Shown: positions 1-9,923, numbered from the stretch's first letter. The stretch: 64,000 nt of DNA from Corynebacterium frankenforstense (GCF_030211955.1 NZ_JASODI010000003.1:1-64000), one strand, 5' to 3'. Translations and numbers: made by a program. Notes: generated by a model not told the origin, from the letters alone.

Positions 1-32
1 CCCGGTGCTGCTCCACGTGGAGCAGCACCGGG
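1..32. terminator. Perfect 16-bp-arm hairpin at window edge
   Basis: The first 32 bases form a perfect inverted repeat (arms 1-16 and 17-32) with no unpaired loop bases. It lies just past the stop codon of the leftward TetR gene, so it probably ends that transcript. There is no clear T-tract, so intrinsic termination is inferred from position and stem strength only. Confidence 0.5.
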
Positions 33-58
33 CGCCGACGTTTCCGGACCGGGCCCTC

Positions 59-652
59 CTACACCGAGACCGAGCCCAGCGCGGCGAAGGCGCGGCGCAC
101 CAGCACCTCCGGGTCCGCGGGCTTTCCGGCGTCGACCAGCTCGGTGTAGGTGTGGGCGGCCGCGCCGGCGGCGGCACCGGCGGCCCCGATGAACACGCGG
201 GCCTCGAGCTCCGGCAGGTCCGGGTCGCGCTCGGCGACGAGTGCCAGCAGCGGCTGCTCGAACTCCTCGCGCACGCGCACGCGCGCGTCCGCCGGCAGGG
301 CGAAGTTGAGCACGTCGCTGACGCGCACGATCACGGACAGCGGCCCGGGCGCGCCCTCGCGGGCGGTCAGGCCGCACACGGTCGCTTCCTCCAGGGCCGC
401 CAGCAGCGGCTGGTCCTTGGGCGCGGCGCGCAGCTCGTCGATGAGCAGGGTGACCTGGCCGACGACGTACTCGAGCAGCGCGTCCTCCCGGGAGGAGAAG
501 TAGTTGTGGAAGGTGCGCGGTGAGACGCCCGCTTCCTCAGCGATCGCCGCGACGGTCAGTGCCTCGGTGCCGCGCTCGAACAGGATGCGCGCGGCCGAGT
601 CGATGATCGCGGCGCGCGTCGCGGCCTTCTTGGTGTCCCACAGTCCGGCCAT
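59..652 (-). CDS. TetR/AcrR family transcriptional regulator
   Basis: A 197-aa DNA-binding repressor of the TetR family. The N-terminal helix-turn-helix spans about residues 10-56 (ILFERGTEALTVAAIAEEAG, then SPRTFHNYF), followed by an Ala/Leu-rich all-helical ligand-binding domain. The start at 652 was chosen over the longer frame (679) because a GGAGGAG ribosome site sits a few bases upstream. It lies 71 nt downstream of the MMPL transporter gene on the same strand, so it probably controls that transporter as a local repressor. The effector is unknown. Confidence 0.9.
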   Translation of the reverse strand: MAGLWDTKKAATRAAIIDSAARILFERGTEALTVAAIAEEAGVSPRTFHNYFSSREDALLEYVVGQVTLLIDELRAAPKDQPLLAALEEATVCGLTAREGAPGPLSVIVRVSDVLNFALPADARVRVREEFEQPLLALVAERDPDLPELEARVFIGAAGAAAGAAAHTYTELVDAGKPADPEVLVRRAFAALGSVSV

Positions 653-723
653 GCCGGTTCTCCTCCTCCGGTCCGCCACCGGGCCTTTTCGTGGCCCTCG
701 ATTCTACGCTGCCCGGAACTACA

Positions 724-3207
724 TCAGTGCGACCCGGCACCCGCGGAGACCGCGGTGCTGCCGCCGCCGACCCCGCCGGCCCCGCCGGACTCCTCGGCGC
801 CCTCGGACGCCGCGGCCGGGGCCTCGAGGTCCTTGAGTCCCTCGCCCTCGATGTCGACGTTGGGCAGGATGCGGTCGATCCACTTCGGCAGCCACCAGGC
901 CTGGTCGCCGAGCAGGAACATCGTGGCCGGGATGATCATCATGCGCACCACGAAGGCGTCGAAGACGATGGCCGCCGCCAGGGCGAAGCCCATGGTCTTG
1001 ATGAAGGGCATGTCCTGCAGGGCGAAGGCCGCGAAGACGCTGGTCATGATCAGCGCGGCCGCCGTGACCACGCGGGCGCCGTGCTTGAATCCGTTGGCGG
1101 TGGCGTTACCGGCGGTCTTGCCGTGGTGGTAGCCCTCGCGCATGCGGGTGACCAGGAAGACCTCGTAGTCCATGGCCAGGCCGAAGACCAGTCCGATGAG
1201 CATGATCGGCAGGAAGCTCAGCAGCGGCTGCGGGTCCTCGACGATGCCGCCCCAGCCCTCCTGGAAGAGGGCCACGGTCACGCCGAAGGTCGCGGCCACC
1301 GACAGCCCGAAGCCGAGCGCGGCGATCAGCGGCACCCAGATCGAGCGGAAGACGAGCATGAGCACCAGGAAGGCGAGCACCAGCACGATGGCGATGTACG
1401 GCAGGAGCACGTCGGCCAGACGCTCGGACATGTCGTCGAAGATCGGGGTGGCGCCGGTGACGCCGTAGCTGGCGCCGGTCTCCTCGTGGAAGTCCGTTTC
1501 GTGGGCGCGCAGGTCCACCAGCGTCTGCGAGGTCACCGCGTCGGTGGCCCCGCCGGTCGGGGTGATCAGCACCTGGGCGGCGTCGCCGGCCTCGGAGACG
1601 CCGACGATCTGGGCGTTCTCCACGCCGTCGATGGCGGAGAAGTCCTCGACGGCCTGGCCGTAGACGGCCATGTTCTTCTGGGCGGCCATCTGCGCGGCCT
1701 GCTGCGGGTCGGCGCCCGCGGCGGCCTCCGCAGCGTCGGCGTCCTCGGGAGCCTCGATCAGCGCGATCATCGGGGCGTTGCGCCCGTCGCCGAAGGCCTC
1801 GGCGGTCGTCTCGTAGGCGGTGCGCTGCGGCGAGCCCAGCGTCGCCGAGCCGTCGGTGGGCATCGCCAGGCGCATGTTGGCCGCCGGGATGGCCAGCAGG
1901 CCGAGCACGATCACGCCCGCACCGAGGACCAGCCACGGGTGGGCGCGGACCTTGCGCACCCACAGCAGGCCCATGGTCGGCTTCTCGTCCTCGGGGTCCG
2001 GGACCTTGGGCCCGGGCACGCGGCCGGCGAAGGCGCGGGTGCCCAGCAGCCCCAGCAGGGCGGGCAGGAAGGTCACGGCGACGAGCACGGCGATGGCCAC
2101 CGTCACCGCGGCGGACAGGGCCATCCACGTCAGGAACGGGATGTTGATGATGGACAGCGCCCCCAGGGCGATGAGCACGGTGGTGCCGGCGAAGACCACG
2201 GAGGTGCCGGCGGTGCCCGTGGCCACGCCCATCGTGTGCGCGCGCTGCTCACGGCTGAGCCCGCGCAGCAGCTCGGCCACGCCCTTGGGGTCGGTGTCGT
2301 AGGCGCCGGCCGCCGCGATGAGCTCGTTGCGGAAGCGCGAGGTGATGAACAGCGCGTAGTCGATGCCGACGGCCAGGCCGATCATGGAGGCCAGCACCGG
2401 AGTCATCTGGTTGATGTCGTCGGAGAAGACGGTGCACAGGCGCACGCCCAGCACGCCGAGGGCCACGCCGACCACGGCGGTGATCAGCGGCATACCGGCG
2501 GCGACCATGGAGCCGAAGGTGACCAGGAGGACCACGGCGGCGACGGCCAGGCCGATCAGCTCGGAGGTCATGCCGATCTCGTCGGCGCCGTTGAAGGCGT
2601 TGCCGTTGTAGGAGACCTCGAGGCCGTCCTGCCCGTCATGCTCATCGAGCACCCCGGTCACGGCGTCGAGGTCACCCTCGGGAATGTCCATCGCGGTCTC
2701 GGCGTCGAAGGTGACCTGGATTGTGCCGGTGGTCTTGTCCCCGCTCAGCGGGCTGACCGCTGCGATGTCCTTCTCGATCTTGTCCTCCGGCACGCCCTGG
2801 GCGGCCAGCTGCTGCGTCATCTGCTGGCGCATGCCGGCGGCGGGCATGACCGGGCTGACCAGAGGCTGCTCCCCGGTCTCCTCGAGCGCACCGGTCCCGC
2901 GCAGGTCCTCGATCAGCGCGTCGACGGCTTGGGCGTTCCCGGGGTCGGCGAGCGTGCCGTCCTCGGCCTTGACCACGACCGAGCCGCTGGGCTCGCCGAT
3001 CGCGTCGCCGGCCTCGGGGAAGTACTCCTGCATCTTCTCCTGGGTCTCGACGGCCTCGAGCCCCGGGATGTTGAAGTTCGTCGACGGTGCCTTGGCGAAT
3101 GCTCCGGCCAGGCCGCCGACGGCGACCAGGAGTATCAGCCACACGGCCAGAAACGGCCATTTCATCCGGTAGGCCGTGCGGCCCACCTTGTAGAGGAATT
3201 TCGACAT
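724..3207 (-). CDS. MMPL/RND family transporter
   Basis: An 827-aa inner-membrane transporter of the MMPL branch of the RND superfamily. One N-terminal membrane segment (about 15-35) is followed by an exported loop. Two repeated blocks of membrane helices then carry the family's Asp-Tyr signatures (GLAVGIDYALFITSRFRNE in the first half, GLAMDYEVFLVTRMREGYH in the second). The C-terminus is a short Gly/Ala/Ser-rich tail. The ATG at 3207 has a GAAGGAC ribosome site. In Corynebacteriales this family exports mycolate-type lipids or amphiphilic drugs. Pairing with a TetR gene favours inducible efflux, but the substrate cannot be told from sequence. Confidence 0.93.
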   Translation of the reverse strand: MSKFLYKVGRTAYRMKWPFLAVWLILLVAVGGLAGAFAKAPSTNFNIPGLEAVETQEKMQEYFPEAGDAIGEPSGSVVVKAEDGTLADPGNAQAVDALIEDLRGTGALEETGEQPLVSPVMPAAGMRQQMTQQLAAQGVPEDKIEKDIAAVSPLSGDKTTGTIQVTFDAETAMDIPEGDLDAVTGVLDEHDGQDGLEVSYNGNAFNGADEIGMTSELIGLAVAAVVLLVTFGSMVAAGMPLITAVVGVALGVLGVRLCTVFSDDINQMTPVLASMIGLAVGIDYALFITSRFRNELIAAAGAYDTDPKGVAELLRGLSREQRAHTMGVATGTAGTSVVFAGTTVLIALGALSIINIPFLTWMALSAAVTVAIAVLVAVTFLPALLGLLGTRAFAGRVPGPKVPDPEDEKPTMGLLWVRKVRAHPWLVLGAGVIVLGLLAIPAANMRLAMPTDGSATLGSPQRTAYETTAEAFGDGRNAPMIALIEAPEDADAAEAAAGADPQQAAQMAAQKNMAVYGQAVEDFSAIDGVENAQIVGVSEAGDAAQVLITPTGGATDAVTSQTLVDLRAHETDFHEETGASYGVTGATPIFDDMSERLADVLLPYIAIVLVLAFLVLMLVFRSIWVPLIAALGFGLSVAATFGVTVALFQEGWGGIVEDPQPLLSFLPIMLIGLVFGLAMDYEVFLVTRMREGYHHGKTAGNATANGFKHGARVVTAAALIMTSVFAAFALQDMPFIKTMGFALAAAIVFDAFVVRMMIIPATMFLLGDQAWWLPKWIDRILPNVDIEGEGLKDLEAPAAASEGAEESGGAGGVGGGSTAVSAGAGSH

Positions 3208-3378
3208 ATGTGTCCTTCTCGGGAAAGTCGGTTACCCGGTTCCCCCTCCCGCGCGACTGCCCCGTGCAGCCGATGGGAGGGTTTGCACAATGAGCGCAAA
3301 CCCTTCGCGGGAAGGGCCGCCTCACCTGTGCCGCCCCGCCCCGAAACCCCGGATGCTGTCCGCGGCCGGGTGCGGGGG

Positions 3379-3384
3379 TACTCT
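3379..3384 (+). promoter_or_regulatory. Candidate -10 box of rnpB
   Basis: TACTCT lies about 12 nt before the 5' end of the RNase P RNA helix P1, the right place for the -10 element of its promoter. No convincing -35 is visible. Confidence 0.45.
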
Positions 3385-3395
3385 GGTTCACCGCG

Positions 3396-3825
<430 letters not shown>

Positions 3826-3845
3826 CCCACTTCTTTCTCAATTTC

Positions 3846-3922
3846 CGACGTCGCGCCGCACCCGGGGGGCGGGTGCGCGGGACGTCGCTGCCGCGCGGCG
3901 TCGTCAATTGCCGACGCCGCGC
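3846..3922. terminator. Double hairpin between rnpB and the RNase H gene
   Basis: Two GC-rich hairpins follow one another. The first is imperfect (CGACGTC at 3846-3852 against GACGTCG at 3881-3887, plus inner pairing). The second is perfect (11-bp arms 3893-3903 and 3912-3922, loop of 8). They separate convergent rnpB (+) and the RNase H/phosphatase gene (-), so they probably terminate both. A similar TTTCCGACG-plus-hairpin sequence follows pntB at 18340. Confidence 0.6.
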
Positions 3923-3927
3923 GCCAC

Positions 3928-5091
3928 TCAGCGCGGCAGGCCGCCGGTGACGTTGACGGCGCGCACCGTCCCGGCGCCGTCGGTGAACTCGACCACGGAG
4001 ACGCCTGCGAGGTCCAGGAAGACGTTGCCGAAGGTGTGCGCGTCACCGCCGAGCGCGTTGGCCAGCACGGACTTGATCGGGTTGACGTGCGAGACCGCGA
4101 GCACGGTCTTGCCGGCGTACTTCTCGAGCACGCCGTCGAGCCAGCGCGAGACGCGCTTGTGCAGGTCGGCGAGCGACTCGCCGTTGGGCGGGGCGATCGT
4201 GGGGTCGGCCAGCCAGTCGGTGTGGGCCTCGCCCGCGCGCTCGTGGGCCTGGGTGTAGGTGAGCCCCTCGAAGTCGCCGAAGTCGACCTCGATGAGGCCC
4301 TCGTCGACGTCCACCGCGAGCGAGAGGGCGTCGGCGCAGAACTGCGCGGTCTCCCGTGCCCGCTTCAGCGGCGAGCAGACGATGGCGTCGATGCCGCCGC
4401 GGGCGCGGATGAGCGCGGCGGCCGCGGCGGCCTGGTCACGGCCGGTCTCGGTCAGGGCCGGGTTGGCGTGCCCGGAGTAGTAGCCGGCCGCCGAGTAGGC
4501 GGTCTGGCCGTGGCGCAGCAGGATCAGCCGGGTGGTCGTCCCGCCCGGCGCGCGCCACCGCTCGGGCCCGCTCGCGGCGGGCGCGGACTTGGCGGGCTTC
4601 TCCCCCGCCTCGGACTCGGTGCCCGTGGAGCCGGCACCGGTGGACTCGGCGGCGATCTCGCCGACGGGGTGGCCGGCCTTGGCGGCGTCCATGGCCTTGT
4701 TGGCCAGCTCGTCGGCCTCGGCGTTCTCCTTGCGCGGCACCCAGGTGTAGCTGACCGAGTCGAAGCCGGCGGCGATGCGATTCGCCTCCATGGCCAGCTT
4801 CTTCATGCCGGGGTGCTTGATCTTCCAGCGCCCGGACATCTGCTCGACGACGAGCTTGGAGTCCATGCGCACTTCGACGGCACGCGCGCCCAGCTCGGCG
4901 GCGGCGGTCAGCCCGTTGATCAGGCCCTGGTACTCGGCGACGTTGTTGCTGGCCTTCGTGCCCACCACCCAGGCGATGCGGCGCAGCACCTCGCCGGTGG
5001 CGGGGTCGGAGACGATCGAGCCGCAGCCGGCCACCCCGGGGTTGCCCCGGGAGCCGCCGTCGGCCTGGACCCGCAGCAGGTCCGCCGCCAT
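3928..5091 (-). CDS. Bifunctional RNase H / acid phosphatase
   Basis: A 387-aa two-domain protein. Residues 1-140 are a type I RNase HI domain that removes RNA from RNA-DNA hybrids; the catalytic acidic set is visible as D11, E53, D77 and D127. After an Ala/Ser/Glu-rich linker (about 141-185) comes a histidine-phosphatase domain with the RHG motif at 193-195 and a later SHVNP histidine. The same fusion is known in mycobacteria and corynebacteria, where the phosphatase part is CobC-like. The ATG at 5091 overlaps the stop of the zinc-ribbon gene by one base (ATGA), so the two are translationally coupled. Confidence 0.95.
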   Translation of the reverse strand: MAADLLRVQADGGSRGNPGVAGCGSIVSDPATGEVLRRIAWVVGTKASNNVAEYQGLINGLTAAAELGARAVEVRMDSKLVVEQMSGRWKIKHPGMKKLAMEANRIAAGFDSVSYTWVPRKENAEADELANKAMDAAKAGHPVGEIAAESTGAGSTGTESEAGEKPAKSAPAASGPERWRAPGGTTTRLILLRHGQTAYSAAGYYSGHANPALTETGRDQAAAAAALIRARGGIDAIVCSPLKRARETAQFCADALSLAVDVDEGLIEVDFGDFEGLTYTQAHERAGEAHTDWLADPTIAPPNGESLADLHKRVSRWLDGVLEKYAGKTVLAVSHVNPIKSVLANALGGDAHTFGNVFLDLAGVSVVEFTDGAGTVRAVNVTGGLPR

Positions 5092-5801
5092 CAGGCGACG
5101 CCCCGCACGAGGTAGGTGCCGCAGTTGGGGCACTCGGGAAGCTCATCGGCCGGGGCCGCGGCGATGCGCGAGCGGTCGGCGGCCGGCAGCACCATGTAGC
5201 AGCCGGAGCAGGAGCGGCCGTTGAAGCGGGCCACCCCGACGTTGTTCTCGGCGCGCCGCGAGTCGTAGGCGGCCAGCACCTCGGCGTCGAGGTCCGCGCG
5301 CAGCTCGTCGACGCGGGCCGCGGGGTCCTCCGGGACAGGCGCCGCACCGGCGGCGACCTCGGCCTCGGCGACCTTCTTGTCCAGTTCTTCGAGGTCCTGG
5401 ACCTGGCGGTCGTAGTTGCCGCGCAGGGCGTGGACCTCGTTGTGGCACTCCATGAGCTCGCTCATCAGGTCCGCGATGCGCGACTTGGCCGCGTACCGGT
5501 CGTGCTCGAGGTCGCGGCGCTTCTCCTTGTCGGTCTCGGCGGTCAGCTGACGCTTGTCGTCACGCTCCCGGGCGCGCAGGCGACGCTCGTCCTCCTGGAT
5601 GCGCAGGATCTCCGCCTCCATGTCGGTGACGGCCAGCTTGGCCGAGGCGACGGAGCGCTGGGCGCGCTTGCGGCGCTCGGTGAGCTTGGCCAGCTCCTTG
5701 TCCTCCTCGGTCTGCTGCGGGGCGTCGCCGCCGGCGGCGATGCGGCGCTCGAGATCGGCCAGCTGGAGCAGACGCTGCTGGGCGGCGGGGTCGAGTTTCA
5801 C
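5091..5801 (-). CDS. C4-type zinc-ribbon coiled-coil protein
   Basis: A 236-aa protein. Residues 1 to about 160 are a long Glu/Arg/Lys-rich helix with coiled-coil character, followed by a C-terminal zinc ribbon with two pairs of cysteines (CSGC and CPNC, about 40 residues apart). The family is widespread and often sits beside the RNase H gene in actinobacteria; its molecular role is not settled. The GTG at 5801 follows an AAAGGAC ribosome site; no closer start fits. It probably forms one transcript with the Nif3-like gene upstream and the RNase H gene downstream. Confidence 0.9.
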   Translation of the reverse strand: MKLDPAAQQRLLQLADLERRIAAGGDAPQQTEEDKELAKLTERRKRAQRSVASAKLAVTDMEAEILRIQEDERRLRARERDDKRQLTAETDKEKRRDLEHDRYAAKSRIADLMSELMECHNEVHALRGNYDRQVQDLEELDKKVAEAEVAAGAAPVPEDPAARVDELRADLDAEVLAAYDSRRAENNVGVARFNGRSCSGCYMVLPAADRSRIAAAPADELPECPNCGTYLVRGVA

Positions 5802-5860
5802 GGTCAGTGTGGTCCTTTTCTGCGGGTTGTGGGTTTCTCGGTTACTCGGGATTACTCCGG

Positions 5861-7018
5861 TCACTTGCCGGCCGGGTGCGCCGACAGGGTCCAGGGGTCG
5901 GTGCGCAGACCGATGATCTCGGTGTCCACCCCGGTGCGCCCGGCGATCAGCTCCGCGGCCTGGCCCGTCCAGGGGAACTCGCTGGCCCAGTGGGCGGTGT
6001 CCACCACGGCCGGTCCCGCGGCGCGCAGGTACTCGTCGACGGGGTGGTGGCGCAGGTCGGAGGTGACGTAGACGTCCACGTCGAGCCCGCGCACGGCGTC
6101 GAGGAAGCTGTCGCCGGCGCCGGAAGAGACGGCCACCCGGCGCACGATCCGCTCGGGGTCGCCGGCGGCGCGCACGCCCCCGACGGTCTCGGGCAGGCGG
6201 TCGGCCACGCGCTGGACGAACTCCTTCAGCGGCATCGGCCGGTCGAGCTCGCCGACGCGCCCCAGGCCGGGCAGGGTCTCCGGGTCGCCGGTGGGGGCCA
6301 TCTCCACGATGTCGAAGGCCGGCTCCTCGTAGGGGTGCGCGGCGCGCAGCGCGGTGATCAGCTGGCGCCGGCGCGCCCGCGGGGCGGTGAAGACCACGCG
6401 GGTCTCGGTGGCGGAGTAGAGCTCGCCGACTTCGCCCTCGGTGGGGTCGGCGCCCTCGTCCGGGCGGAACTGTCCGGTGCCCTCGTAAGCGAAGGCGCAG
6501 TGGGAGTAGTCTCCGATCTCGCCGGCGCCGGCGGCGAAGAGCGCGTCGGTGACCTTCTTCAGGTCGGCCGGCGGCACGTGCACGCCCCAGTGGTCCAGCA
6601 GCGCGGCGCCGCCGGCGTCCTCGGCCGCGACGATCGGCGCGCCCGGGTGGACCCCGAGCAGCTCGGCGAGGCGGTCGTTGACGCCGGGGCGGGCGGCGTC
6701 GGCGTTGGTGTGGGCCGCAAACAGCGCGACCCCGCCGCGGATCAGGGTGTGCAGCACCTTGCCCTTCGGGGTGTCGGCTGCGACGGTGCTCGTCCCGCGC
6801 AGCAGCAGCGGGTGGTGGACCACCAGCATGTCCGCGCCGATTTCCACCGCGCGCTCGGCGACCTGCTGGGTGCACTCGAGGGCGAAGGCGACCTTGTCCA
6901 CCTTCGCCTCGGGGTCGCCGCAGATCAGGCCGACCCGGTCCCAGCTCTCGGCGAGCCGGGGCGGGTAGGCCGTGTCGAGGACCGAGCGGATCGTCTCGAC
7001 GGTTGCCGTGGTCGCCAT
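5861..7018 (-). CDS. Nif3-like dinuclear metal-centre protein (GTP cyclohydrolase I type 2 family)
   Basis: A 385-aa member of the NIF3/DUF34 family, which forms toroidal hexamers with a two-metal site. Conserved metal-site pieces are visible: the VVHHP motif near residue 70, AAHTNAD near 105, and a late H-rich segment (DTAHWASE). The central insert (YSHCAFAYEGTGQF and flanks) matches the longer form with a PII-like domain. The enzymatic role is unproven. The start is the ATG at 7018. It is the first gene of the leftward Nif3, zinc-ribbon, RNase H cluster and is divergent from the HAD gene. Confidence 0.92.
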   Translation of the reverse strand: MATTATVETIRSVLDTAYPPRLAESWDRVGLICGDPEAKVDKVAFALECTQQVAERAVEIGADMLVVHHPLLLRGTSTVAADTPKGKVLHTLIRGGVALFAAHTNADAARPGVNDRLAELLGVHPGAPIVAAEDAGGAALLDHWGVHVPPADLKKVTDALFAAGAGEIGDYSHCAFAYEGTGQFRPDEGADPTEGEVGELYSATETRVVFTAPRARRRQLITALRAAHPYEEPAFDIVEMAPTGDPETLPGLGRVGELDRPMPLKEFVQRVADRLPETVGGVRAAGDPERIVRRVAVSSGAGDSFLDAVRGLDVDVYVTSDLRHHPVDEYLRAAGPAVVDTAHWASEFPWTGQAAELIAGRTGVDTEIIGLRTDPWTLSAHPAGK

Positions 7019-7156
7019 GGTCTGCGTCCTCCCTGTCTGTGTCCTCGGCCGCCCCGGTCTCACGGGGCGGCCCTCCGGATTCCGTGGCCAGTCTAGCGGT
7101 GCCCCGCGACCGCCCCGCACGACGCCGCCGCGGGGTTTCTGCCATGCTGGACTCCC

Positions 7157-7813
7157 GTGAGACGCGTGAGCCATCTGCTGCTGGACCTCGACGGCACCCT
7201 GGTCGACACCTTCCCCGGGGTGCGCGCCGGTCTGCTGCACGCCCTGGACACCCTGGGCCACCCGCACCCGGACGAGGCCTTCCTCGCCGGCATCGCCGGT
7301 CCCCCGATGGAGGAGACACTCACCGCCGCCGGGGTGCCCGCCGAGCAGGTGCCCGCGGGGCTGAAGGCCTACCTCGACTACGCCGCCGGCGGCGGGTGGC
7401 TTCAGGCCAGCCCCTTCCCCGGGGTGGCGGAGCTGCTGGCCGGCTGGCACGACGAGGGCCTGGTGCTGGCCACCGCGACCTCCAAGGGCGAACACTTCGC
7501 CCGCATCACCCTCGAGCACTTCGGTCTGCTCGACTACATCGACTTCCTCGGCGCCGCCCAGGAGGACGGCCCGCGGCGCACCAAGACCGCGGTGCTCGAG
7601 CACACGCTCACCAACCTGGGGCTGAAGGGCCCGAAACCGCCGGCGCTGATGATCGGCGACCGCATCCACGACTTCGACGGCGCGCGGGCCTTCGGCATCG
7701 ACTCGGTGGCCGTGGCCTGGGGCTACGGCACCGACGCCGAGCGCGCCCACGCGATCGCCGTCGCCGCCGACCCCGCTGAACTGGAGAGGATCGTCCATGA
7801 CCGCACCCGCTGA
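7157..7813 (+). CDS. HAD-family phosphatase (phosphoglycolate phosphatase-like)
   Basis: A 218-aa haloacid dehalogenase hydrolase. Motif I is DLDGT with the nucleophile D10 and the general acid D12, motif II is the T/S in ATATSKG, and motif IV is MIGDRIHD. A helical cap follows motif I, as in Gph-like phosphatases. The GTG start lacks a ribosome site; CATGCT at 7143-7148 ends 8 nt before it, so a leaderless mRNA is likely. It overlaps the downstream tyrosine-phosphatase gene by 17 nt, which implies coupled expression. Confidence 0.9.
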   Translation: MRRVSHLLLDLDGTLVDTFPGVRAGLLHALDTLGHPHPDEAFLAGIAGPPMEETLTAAGVPAEQVPAGLKAYLDYAAGGGWLQASPFPGVAELLAGWHDEGLVLATATSKGEHFARITLEHFGLLDYIDFLGAAQEDGPRRTKTAVLEHTLTNLGLKGPKPPALMIGDRIHDFDGARAFGIDSVAVAWGYGTDAERAHAIAVAADPAELERIVHDRTR

Positions 7814-8288
7814 CAAGCCCCTGCACATCTCCTTCGTGTGCACCGGCAACATCTGCCGCTCCCCCATGGCGGAGATCATCACCCGCGACGCGCTCGCCGA
7901 GGCCGGGCTGGCCGACCAGGTGCGCGTCGACTCCTGCGGCATCGGCGGCTGGCACGTCGGCCAGCACGCAGACGACCGCGCCCGCGCCGAGCTTGCCGCC
8001 CACGGCCACGACTCCGGGGACTTCCGCGCCCACCAGTTCGGCCCCGCGGACGCCGAGGCCGACCTCATCGTCGCCCTGGCCGCCAACCACCGCGCCGAGC
8101 TCAAGGCCCGCGGCGCGGAGCCCGACAAGATCCGCCTGCTGCGCTCCTTCGACCCCGCCGCCGAGGAGAACGCGTCCGTCGACGACCCCTACTACGGCGG
8201 GCCCGAGGGCTTTTCCGTCACCTACGAGGAGATCACCGCGGCCGTGCCCGGCATCCTCGACTGGGCCCGCGCCCGCCTCGGCAACTGA
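7797..8288 (+). CDS. Low-molecular-weight protein-tyrosine phosphatase
   Basis: A 163-aa phosphatase of the LMW-PTP family. The P-loop CTGNICRS spans C15 to R21 with the catalytic cysteine first, and the general-acid loop appears as DDPYYGG in the C-terminal third. These enzymes dephosphorylate tyrosine on proteins or act as arsenate reductases in actinobacteria; which applies here is not shown. The ATG lies inside the 3' end of the HAD gene. Confidence 0.94.
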   Translation: MTAPADKPLHISFVCTGNICRSPMAEIITRDALAEAGLADQVRVDSCGIGGWHVGQHADDRARAELAAHGHDSGDFRAHQFGPADAEADLIVALAANHRAELKARGAEPDKIRLLRSFDPAAEENASVDDPYYGGPEGFSVTYEEITAAVPGILDWARARLGN

Positions 8289-8337
8289 GCAGCCTCGGAG
8301 TCGGAGCGCGCGCCCGCCCCGGGTAGGCTCGGGGACC

Positions 8338-9396
8338 GTGAGCAGCACGACGAGTGACCGAACGACGCCGCGGGGACGCCGCCGCGGCTCCGCCCTCTCG
8401 GCCTTCCTCAAGCCCGGGTGGTTCCTGGCCGTCGTGCTCATCATCGCCTTCTCCTACTTCGCCTTCACCTTCCTGGCGCCCTGGCAGCTGGGCAAGAACG
8501 AGGCGATCGGTGAGCGCAACGAGCGCATCGAGACCGCCTTCCACACCGACCCGGTGTCCTACGACGAGATTTTCGACGCCCGCGGCGCCGTCGCCGAAGA
8601 CGACGAATGGCGCCGTGTGACGGTGACCGGGCACTACGTGCCTGAGGCCGAGACCGTGCTGCGCATGCGCCCGGTCGAGGGCACCCCCTCCGTGCAGGTG
8701 CTCACCCCGTTGAAGATGGACGACGGCCGCCTCGTGCTGGTCAACCGCGGCTGGCAGCAGGCCCGCGGCGCGGAGGTCCCCGACTTCGACGCGGCCCCCG
8801 ACGGCGAGGTGACCGTCACCGCGGTGGCCCGGCGCAACGAGTCCACCCCGGACCGCGAGCCGATGGAGGGGGAGGGCCACCTGCAGGTCTACGGCATCGA
8901 CACCGGCCAGATCTCGCAGGCCACCGGCGTGGAGCTGGGGCAAGACTTCGTGCAGCTCTCCGACGAGGACCAGCCCGGCGTGCTCAACCCGATGCCGATC
9001 CCGAAGCTGGACCGCGGCTCGCACCTGTCCTACGGCCTGCAGTGGATCGCCTTCGGCATCATGGCCCCGGCCGGCCTCGGCTACTTCATCTGGGCCGAGC
9101 TCAAGGAGCGCCGCCGCGTCGACGACGAGGAGTCCGAAATGGCCGGCGCCGCAGGCGCAGGCCCCGACGCCGACGGTGCGGGGAGCGGCGACGACGAGGG
9201 GCGCGACGTCGGCAAGCGGACGCGGCGCGGGGCACGCGCGCGGTTCAACGACATGCTCTGGGACGACGACGATCTCTCGGAGCCGCCGGCCGACGCGAAG
9301 ACGCACGAGCACTCGCGCAGCGTGGCGGACCGCTACGGCGGGGCGCGCCACGACGACTACGCGAAGTTCGCCCGCCGCGACGAGGAACGGTTCTAG
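8338..9396 (+). CDS. SURF1 family cytochrome oxidase assembly protein
   Basis: A 352-aa membrane protein with the SURF1 layout: one helix near the N-terminus (about 27-48, ending in the family's PWQLG motif), a large extracytoplasmic domain, and a second helix (IAFGIMAPAGLGYFIW) near residue 235. The roughly 105-residue charged cytoplasmic tail is longer than usual. SURF1 proteins help assemble haem-copper oxidase subunit I. The GTG at 8338 follows TAGGCT (8324-8329) by 8 nt with no Shine-Dalgarno, so a leaderless transcript is likely. Confidence 0.9.
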   Translation: MSSTTSDRTTPRGRRRGSALSAFLKPGWFLAVVLIIAFSYFAFTFLAPWQLGKNEAIGERNERIETAFHTDPVSYDEIFDARGAVAEDDEWRRVTVTGHYVPEAETVLRMRPVEGTPSVQVLTPLKMDDGRLVLVNRGWQQARGAEVPDFDAAPDGEVTVTAVARRNESTPDREPMEGEGHLQVYGIDTGQISQATGVELGQDFVQLSDEDQPGVLNPMPIPKLDRGSHLSYGLQWIAFGIMAPAGLGYFIWAELKERRRVDDEESEMAGAAGAGPDADGAGSGDDEGRDVGKRTRRGARARFNDMLWDDDDLSEPPADAKTHEHSRSVADRYGGARHDDYAKFARRDEERF

Positions 9397-9405
9397 GCGT
9401 TCACA

Positions 9406-9481
9406 TGGTGCGCCCCGACGGACTCGAACCGCCGACCGCTCGGGTGTAAACCGAGTGCTCTCCCAACTGAGCTAGGGGCGC
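9406..9481 (-). tRNA. tRNA-Val (TAC)
   Basis: A 76-nt cloverleaf on the minus strand. The acceptor GCGCCCC pairs with GGGGCGC, the discriminator is A, and the CCA is encoded. The anticodon stem CTCGG/CCGAG closes a TTTACAC loop, giving anticodon TAC. Confidence 0.97.
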
Positions 9482-9521
9482 CTGAAAGGACCCGTCGAGA
9501 TTAACACGGGCCTTTCCCGCT

Positions 9522-9923
9522 CTACTTGCGGGTCGAGCCGCGCTGGACGAGGCAGGAGCCCTGCCAGTCGCCGAGGCGCTCCGAGGCGGTCTGGACCAGG
9601 CCAGCCAGCTGCGCGGACTCGGCGATCACGCCGGTCTCGATCGCGCCGGGGCGCCCGGTGGCCGGGGTCATCAGCCAGACACGGCCGGACTCGTCGAGGG
9701 GCCGCACGGCGTCGACCAGGCCGTCGACCAGGTCGCCGTCCTCGTCGCGGAACCACATCAGGACCACGTCGCAGATCTCGTCGGTGTCGTCCTCGAGCAG
9801 GTTCTCCCCCAGCACGTGCTCGATCGACTCTGAGATGGAGCTGTCGCAGTCCTCGTCCCAGCCCACCTCCTGCACGACCTGCCCGCGGGTGATGTCGAGC
9901 TGGCGGGCGTACTCGTCGGCCAC
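9522..9923 (-). CDS. DUF3052 family protein
   Basis: A 133-aa acidic cytoplasmic protein recognised as DUF3052, a family found beside aceE in mycobacteria and corynebacteria. Its N-terminal half carries the GWDEDCD and [20 protein letters not shown] segments. Function is unknown. The GTG at 9923 has a strong AAGGAAGGA ribosome site; longer versions of the frame run into the divergent aceE promoter region and were not used. Confidence 0.85.
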   Translation of the reverse strand: MADEYARQLDITRGQVVQEVGWDEDCDSSISESIEHVLGENLLEDDTDEICDVVLMWFRDEDGDLVDGLVDAVRPLDESGRVWLMTPATGRPGAIETGVIAESAQLAGLVQTASERLGDWQGSCLVQRGSTRK